Source: Physella acuta (taxonomy: Eukaryota > Mollusca > Gastropoda > Physidae). Taken from it: a DNA stretch of 64,000 nt. Position numbers and translations under genes: made by a program. Positions 57,715 through 64,000 of this stretch are shown here, piece by piece. Below the pieces are notes generated by a model. That model did not search any database and was not told where the DNA came from. It saw nothing but the letters and a program-made list of their open reading frames with translations. The stretch covers positions 1 to 64,000 of the forward strand of contig NW_026732745.1 in NCBI RefSeq assembly GCF_028476545.1, read 5' to 3'. The first letter of the stretch is position 1. Each line of letters begins with the position of its first letter.

Positions 57715-59555
57715 TTCGTGTTTGGGTAAGGCTACCAATTCCCGATATATATAACTTCTAGTTTTTGGACAGCAAAGACAGAACAAAATCGAACCTTTTT
57801 TTTTTCTTTTGAAGTTGCAATAAATAGAATAATTATGGGAGTTTGTTATGTCAACACCAATTGACTTGAGTAGTTTCAGTTACCAATTGATGACTGATTC
57901 AGTTCCATCGACTTTCACAAAAATCATCATCGTTCATGAATACGTATATGGTCTGTTCTGAAATCTGTATAGTGGCTGTTCTGATGTCCCATTATCAACT
58001 CTAACCACAATTAATGTTGAATTTTTGTTGTTTCTTGTTTGATTCCATTGCTGTTTTAGGATATCCATATCAGCTTCAAACATAGGATCGTTAACAGAGC
58101 GAATGTATTTGAAAGCAAACGTGTTCTATTTGTTACTTGGTCATTTAAAAAAAAAAGATTGGACTGGCCAGATTTTTAAAAATCTCCCGGTCAGGACAAA
58201 GAAAAGAAAATTTTCAACGGTCATCAAACTTTATAGTTTTTAATGAGCAAAAAAACGGATACAGAAATTGGGGTGTGGGGATGTGGGGTGTCCTGTCCGA
58301 GGGCGATAAATGTAAGCGTGGCCTCGGTTTTGTCCAGGCACAATGGAAAGTCCTTGAGCAGAGGGGACAATGGAATCCATGTCAGAAATAAACGGCCGTC
58401 TTTTCACATGTAAAATTCTATTCAAGGGGTCTGATCAGAGACAGTGGGGGTCGAAATAAGGGGTTGACAGACTAGTACATGTCATATGAAAAGGTTTGTA
58501 CGCTTGGAAAAAAAAGGGGTGGGGTAGTGAATGTTTTTTTTTTAATAAAGAAAAAAAAATAGCCACCCGTTTATTTTATTCAACTTTACAAATCCAATTT
58601 GGGCGTGGAAAATAAACGAGAAAAGTACGATGCGTTGGGACGGGGAGGGACTTATTTTATTTTTTTTTCTAAAAATTCGTGGCTTCCTTTAAGTCAAGTA
58701 TTCGCGTGAATCTGATGAAAGGTTGAAACATGATCCGTGAAAAAAATGAAAGTGTTGGAGCTTTTGTACGACGAGACGTTGACTCCTCTACCTGGCCATC
58801 TGCCTACCCAAGGTCGTCGGCTCTACATTAACAACATCCATCATGCCTCATCGTATTGTCTCCCCTCTCATACCCTGCAATTAAAGACGTATGACGCCAG
58901 AGAATGCAATTATTTCCCCTTTTTATATTTTTTGTTATTTGAATTGTCTTCTATTAAAAAACAAAAATAGATCCTTTATGTTTCTTAAAAAAATTATAGA
59001 GTCGCCTCGCACTTTTTAAATACAAATATTTTTTGCTTTTCCCCCTCTCTATCCGGTCCGTGTGTGCGTCAGACACGCAAATTATTCAACTCAAACATTG
59101 TTTTAGCGTGTGCGCAAGACATTGTTTAGTGAAGTACGCATCGAGCGCTCGTGCGATGTTTTTCAACGTGGCTTGTGTATTGAACTTACCCACATAGACA
59201 CCAGTCTTGCCTTAATAGGATGCATGACTTTTTTGTACGTGTCATCTGTATTGAACGTACATCCCATAGACACCTGTCTATGCATACCTTTTTTATACGT
59301 GTATTCTCCATTGAATTTACCTCATACATCAGGCACAATATCTTGCCCGTCTTTTTTTTTTTTTGGAACGTGTCGACTAATCGAATATCCAGACTGTAGG
59401 CTCGTACGTTTGTTTCTTCGTACTATATTGTAATGTTATATTAAAGGTGATTCCCTCAAACATAATTATTAGTACATGTCGTCATACGTTATAGGACCAG
59501 TTGACTCCGACTTCAGCCTGCATTTCTTTCTGGATTTGCTTCCATAGCGTTAGTC
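57715..59555. other. intron-like stretch, no exon
   Basis: No spliced coding segment recognised. A degenerate repeat of about 65 bp (ACGTGTATTCTCCATTGAA-like, with CATAGACACC) is visible at 59165-59320. Frames at 58737 and 59110 are not supported. Confidence 0.35.
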
Positions 59556-59559
59556 CGCT

Positions 59560-59725
59560 CAAGAACAATTAGCTAGGCATCCATTGTTTGATTCTGAAGT
59601 CTTCTCTCCTAGATAGGATGCTATCCCCAGCTAACAATATCATCTGCTTTGGGGGTCCGAACTCGGGAATTTGTGAGTTAGCAATCATTCGCTGTCCTGC
59701 CCGACCACTATGTCCTTTAAAATTT
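59560..59725 (-). mobile_element. SINE-like element, family 2, inverted copy
   Basis: On the minus strand the order is AGTGGTCGGGCAGGACAGCG, a B-box-like CCCGAGTTCGGACCC, then ATCCTATCTAGGAGAGAAGA. This parallels the plus-strand element at 31323-31500. The edges are approximate, and it lies just left of a family 1 SINE. Confidence 0.6.
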
Positions 59726-59764
59726 TCTTTTATCTCTAAGATTTTTGTTGCAGTACTAACCTAA

Positions 59765-60029
59765 TGGGACGGAGTGTTCTAGCGGTAGAGAGCTGGACTG
59801 CTAACCCGCAAGTTTAGAGTTCGAATCCGGGTTCAAGTCAGTAGACCGTCCCTGAGTCCACCCAACTCTGATGGGTATCTAACTCACGTTAGGGAAAGTA
59901 AGGGCGGCTGGGCATAGTGCTGACCACACTATCTCTTCATATGCCGATGTCACAGAAACAAGTGAACTCTACTTCACTTGCCCTATAGATCGTAAGGTTT
60001 GGAAAGGGAACTACTTTTTTTTTTACTTT
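59765..60029 (+). mobile_element. tRNA-derived SINE, family 1, full length
   Basis: Nearly identical to the copy at 25754-26011 along its whole length, with B box GTTCGAATCC near 59820. It is flanked by an 11-bp duplication TACTAACCTAA (59754-59764 and 60030-60040). The tail is T-rich and ends ACTTTT. The high similarity between copies suggests fairly recent activity. Confidence 0.9.
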
Positions 60030-60040
60030 TACTAACCTAA

Positions 60041-61150
60041 GCTGAAGGTACACGAATACCAACAAAAAAAAAAGGTTCAACCCTGTCCTAGCACGACTAT
60101 GGTAGACTACGGAGACCTGCAATCGATCAAGCCACACGTACTCAGATAAATAGTTTATTTTGGGCGGCACAGCAGCGTTACAGTTACACACTGATGAGAG
60201 CCGGCTCACATCTTGTCTGCCCATGATAATTTACTGTCTAAAGCTGGTAGACGATAGTTTGCTAAATCGTACAAAAATTCCACAGGATGTCACGACCATT
60301 AGACTGACATTACAACTATATCGACACTACATGTATGTTGTAACGGCCATAGTACTGACACGACCGGCATACCGACACGAAATTTCTTGTAGTGAAATGT
60401 TGTAGATCCCCCACACTCCAAAAGGGTTTCAGCAAACGGGCGCCTTTGTGTTAGGTTCATTATTGCACGATCCATTATCTACTAGAAGTACACGCCAAAT
60501 AATCTTCCGGACGTAAGATGCCATATGGCGCAGGCCTTAATAACTACGAATGAAGATCAGCCAGTAAAAAATTGCTCATGTTTACATCTGCTACCAGTTT
60601 GTTGTTGGGAATTTCAAACAGAATTCGGGACATTCTGAAGCGTACATCATATTTTTTTTTTTAAAAATTGTGCGGTTTTTCTATCAACAATCTGTGTCTA
60701 ATTGCCGCCCTTTACTTTTCGGAACTCGCCCTCTCTCCCTTTCTCTCCCGCCCACTACACACCCTACTTCCTTCCTAAAAACGTTCTTGCTCATTTCCTT
60801 CCTGATTCTACTTCCTGTTATAACCCTCCCTCTCCCTCCCCGACATGTGAAATGACTCTGGGCACGTCACAATCCAATAGATTCAAGGTTACACTTTCGA
60901 TCGATCTCACCCCCCCCCCCTCAGCCGGCCTCGCTAGCCGCTAGAATCCTAATTAATTACTGAGGGAATGTCTACACTGGGGCTGGTCATCTTAGGGCCG
61001 TGTACTTTTTCTAAGGGTCATCTAGGGTTGAGGGTAGCATCGAGGAAAAACGATTTGGTTTACTGATGAAATGTTTGGTGAAACAACTTAGATCCCATCA
61101 ACGTGCTGGCGTAGTGGGCGAGACTTTGACCAGTCTGTATTTGTGGCTGT
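60041..61150. other. no supported gene
   Basis: Unique sequence with a pyrimidine-rich stretch at about 60690-60930 and a poly-C run near 60911-60920. Frames here have no recognisable features. Confidence 0.35.
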
Positions 61151-61159
61151 GTGTTTAGT

Positions 61160-61440
61160 CTATTTTTGTAGCTAAATTGTCAAGTTTTGTAGCTAAATTG
61201 TCAAGTTTTGTAGCTAAATTGTCAAGTTTTGTAGCTAAATTGTCAAGTTTTGTAGCTAAATTGTCAAGTTTTTTTTAGCTAAACGGTCAAGTTTTGTAGC
61301 GAAATTGTTACGTTTTGCAACAACAATGGCAAGTTTTGTAGCTAAATTGTCAAGTTTTTTTTAGCTAAATGGTCGGTCTATTTTTGTATTTTAATTGCCA
61401 AGTTTTGTAGCTAAATGGTCAAGTTTTGTAGCTAAATCTT
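61160..61440. repeat. 21-bp minisatellite
   Basis: The unit GTAGCTAAATTGTCAAGTTT plus T is repeated about six times almost perfectly and then about six more with substitutions and length changes. Confidence 0.94.
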
Positions 61441-61741
61441 CAGTAATAATGTTGCTATCTACAGGATTATGTTGCTTTGAAATTAAAGATAGGCCTTAAG
61501 TATATATAATGAACAGAACTTAATTAAGTCAGTTAATCTGTTTAATGTACTATTTATGTTTATAGTGAAAACTGTTCATTGGAAAAATGATGCTTTTTTT
61601 TAGTATCTCATGTTCATATTTAAATTATGGCCCGTGTTAGGTTGTGTGTAGTTGGGGGTTGCTTGAAGCTTCGTGGAGACTCGTGTTTTGCAGGCGAATT
61701 AAAATACCTGTCCGTCTTGTCCTTATCCTGTTCTATATCAG

Positions 61742-61774
61742 GCCCAGCCCCGCACATCGACCATAACCCCAGCG
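61742..61774 (+). CDS. candidate 33-nt phase-1 microexon
   Basis: A strong polypyrimidine acceptor (TTATCCTGTTCTATATCAG) is followed by 33 nt open in the frame inherited from the exon at 41698. It reads G-P-A-P-H-I-D-H-N-P-S and leaves one nucleotide. The donor is GCG/GTCAGTGA, weaker than the others. The length is 11 codons, phase 1 in and out, matching the pattern of the preceding exons. Its small size and weak donor make it uncertain. Confidence 0.42.
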
Positions 61775-63055
61775 GTCAGTGACGTTTGCTGATGATTTGT
61801 TTGACCCGATGCCAGCCCCAGAAGAATTTGACCGGGTTCAGACTAGTCAAAAAAGACGAATGTTGTTCAACACCCCGGGGTGGGGGTGAGGGGTGTTACT
61901 GGATGGAATATATCTGCGGATGTAGGTCATGAGATTGGCATCATGCCCACCCACTGTCCATTGTACTGGCACCCGTGCCTCACACTGCCCGTATCTTTCT
62001 CCGGGTATCTACTAGTAATACTTTTTTTTTTTGGGCTTCCCGTGGCATATTTAAGGATCCGAATATCGCTGTAGCGTCAGAATTAGACGAGTTTCTCGAG
62101 GTTTTCTATTGATTGATCGCATCCAGCCCTCAGCATAAGTACATCTAGACTTAGATACATTCTGTGTGCATCCGATTTCTTTTACATTTGGACCATTAAC
62201 GACCGTATACTAGAGATACAGGCACCAATCAAGTCGTTTATGATTATTATTATGTATACTAATTATTTTTTGACTCATTATGAATGGTGTAAGAAGTATT
62301 CACATCTAAGACATTCACATTCTATATAATCATACCTTGTTTGATTGTGTATGTTACGACGTGTACCGCCTTCAAACACAAACACGTTTTCACAGAACCG
62401 GTGCCAAAGTTTTCCCGTGACTTGCCTGTATAGCAGTCGTTTTCTGGCCCACTATTACCTTTATGTAACAGTTGTTTTTCCCCTTTTTACATTGAATAAC
62501 ATATAATTGTTGGGTTTCGCCCTGCTTCACTTCTCTTACAGTACTGTTGCACTTTCGTAGCCCTGTTCTTAAGCTTTGGCTTCTTCAAGAAAGTGTTAAT
62601 AACTCCAATCATCTGTCAAATAATTAAAAAAAAAACATTAAAATTTTCTTTACAAGATTTTCTATGTCAGCCAGCTGGTTTAAGCGTTGATCCAAGCACG
62701 TAAAATTGTAATTACATTTAACCCCAAGAGAGCTAGAAAAAAAAAACCCGTGCATGATTTGCACACATGTGCCTGCCGTTCTTTAATGTATCGCAACACG
62801 TTCTCTTGAAGCTCGCGTCTTATGTTTCTTATTAATTGCTTGCTGCATGCAGCTATTACTCGCTGTTTCTTTTTTTGTGTTGTGATTGTCAAGTACAGAT
62901 ACAATTGGCAAACATGTTTCATGTTCTGTACTTTTGATACTGTTTACTTAGTTTTGCTATGGGAAAGCGTTGTTTTTGCTGTATGATTATTGTTTGAAAC
63001 CACAATGTAAAAAAAAAAAGTAAAAGTAAAGATCATTGCTCTTCGGACCTAGCAA
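61775..63055. other. no supported exon
   Basis: AT-rich unique DNA. Frames at 61880 and 62680 have no recognisable features. Confidence 0.35.
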
Positions 63056-63280
63056 TCCATTGTGCAGATAAAGTAGAGTTCATGTTTCTTGATCTCGGCA
63101 TATGATGGTGTTTTCAGCACTATGTCAAGCCGACTTTACTTTCCCCAGCATAAGTCAGGTACCGGTCAGAGCTGGGTGAACTCAGGCACTTCCTACAGTC
63201 TCAAGTCAGAACCGAGATCCGAACTCGAGATCTTCGGTCTCGCAGACTTACATTCTACCACTCGACCACTCCCGCCACAA
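63056..63280 (-). mobile_element. SINE family 1-like, diverged inverted copy
   Basis: On the minus strand a tRNA-like head (GGTCGAGTGGTAGAATG) and B-box-like CGAGTTCGGATCTC are followed by a body with CACCCAGCTCTGACCGGTAC and TCGGCATATG-like words shared with the copy at 25754. It is much more diverged than the other copies, and target duplications are not resolved. Confidence 0.65.
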
Positions 63281-63394
63281 AACCACTTAGTAAAACCCTA
63301 TAAGGATTAATTTTTTTTTGTATGTATTCCTTTCAAACAAGGTTGTCCGGTTTTGTTTTTGTGTGCCTCATCCATTAGTTCTGTTCCCGTGTTT

Positions 63395-63550
63395 TGTAGT
63401 CTGTTGGACGTCCTTAGTCCACACAGCCCTATTGGGTACATAACTCGCTTAAAGGAATGTAAAGGTAGCTGGAAATAATATAGACCACACTATCCCCATG
63501 TATACCGAGGTCGTTGATACATGAAATCAACTTAATCTACCCCAAGTGTT
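63395..63550 (+). mobile_element. SINE family 1 body fragment
   Basis: GACGTCCTTAGTCCACAC, CTATTGGGTACATAACTCGC and GACCACACTATCCCCATGTA follow the order of the SINE body at 25850-25950. The tRNA head is missing, so it is 5'-truncated or eroded. Confidence 0.6.
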
Positions 63551-64000
63551 TTAATGACGAATGAGAAAACATGACGATCCAGCGGTGTAAAACATCCATT
63601 GTTTTATGTTCTGGTGTTATATTCTTTATCCTACATGGTGGAGGTTAAAGCATTGTGGCCTCATGCAACACTTTCTTAGACCATATGTGTGTCAAGGTTA
63701 CGTGTAGCATAGCTGATGGACACTGTTCTGACTTCACATGGATTGCGTCATTGTTCAAACTGACCTGGACCATACAGAACATAGCACTTTATTTTTTTTT
63801 TAAATAAAGATAATCACATGCTGTTGTGTTTTCTAGAGGACGGTTGTCTGGCTTCTTATGAAAGAGTTCAACGCCAAACCTTAGTAATATACATAACTTT
63901 TTGTCAATGTGCGTGCTTTCTCCCACCCCATTTCCCCAGCTCGTCCTACCCCCCACAATCCCACCCTTTTCACTTGATAGCCCCCCCCCCTCCCCACAAC

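Noticed and set aside
1-64000. Retroviral, LTR, Polinton or CRISPR content
   Set aside because: I looked for paired long terminal repeats, reverse transcriptase or integrase motifs, capsid-like frames and spacer arrays, and saw none I could support.

Overview
The window looks like about 64 kb of an AT-rich animal nuclear genome, probably a marine invertebrate and perhaps a gastropod mollusc. The taxon is inferred from tRNA-derived SINEs, hAT transposons, Helitrons, very long introns and dense minisatellites; no gene here fixes it. There is no bacterial-style gene density, no rRNA, no stand-alone tRNA, no CRISPR array, and I recognised no retrovirus, LTR or Polinton relic. Nearly all short open frames are chance or tandem-repeat frames.

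The one credible protein-coding signal is the 5' part of a single plus-strand gene spread across the window. The core exons are 18612-18962, 30255-30329, 31848-31925, 34783-34824 and 41698-41766. All have GT-AG boundaries, stay open in a common frame, have lengths divisible by three, and enter and leave in phase 1. A 33-nt microexon at 61742-61774 and a short ATG exon at 4577-4595 fit the same phase and are offered as weaker candidates. The product is a low-complexity N-terminal region rich in N, G, H, P and S, followed by short exon-encoded modules carrying (Y/F)-S-P motifs. It resembles the disordered N-terminus of a regulatory protein such as a transcription factor, but I do not recognise the family. 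The gene must continue beyond position 64000.

The rest is intron and flanking DNA. From left to right: 1-4500 holds two small hAT-like MITE families with poly-G/poly-C interiors, several with clean 8-bp target duplications. 4400-5000 is a possible promoter and first exon. 6300-17000 holds tandem duplications, a TA/TG microsatellite and five or more minisatellites, including a roughly 41-copy 28-bp array. 19000-23830 holds further minisatellites. 23843-25588 is a decayed ZBED-type hAT transposon with a perfect 8-bp target duplication, inserted into a minisatellite, followed by a SINE with a 14-bp duplication. 30000-42200 contains four short exons, several with tandem arrays within about 250 bp. 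49795-51240 looks like two head-to-tail minus-strand Helitrons that split another minisatellite. 52500-61500 holds more arrays and SINEs.

The points most worth a second look are the run of symmetric phase-1 microexons that look like duplicates of one another, and the 26-bp minisatellite whose final unit appears to be the 3' splice site of one of them.
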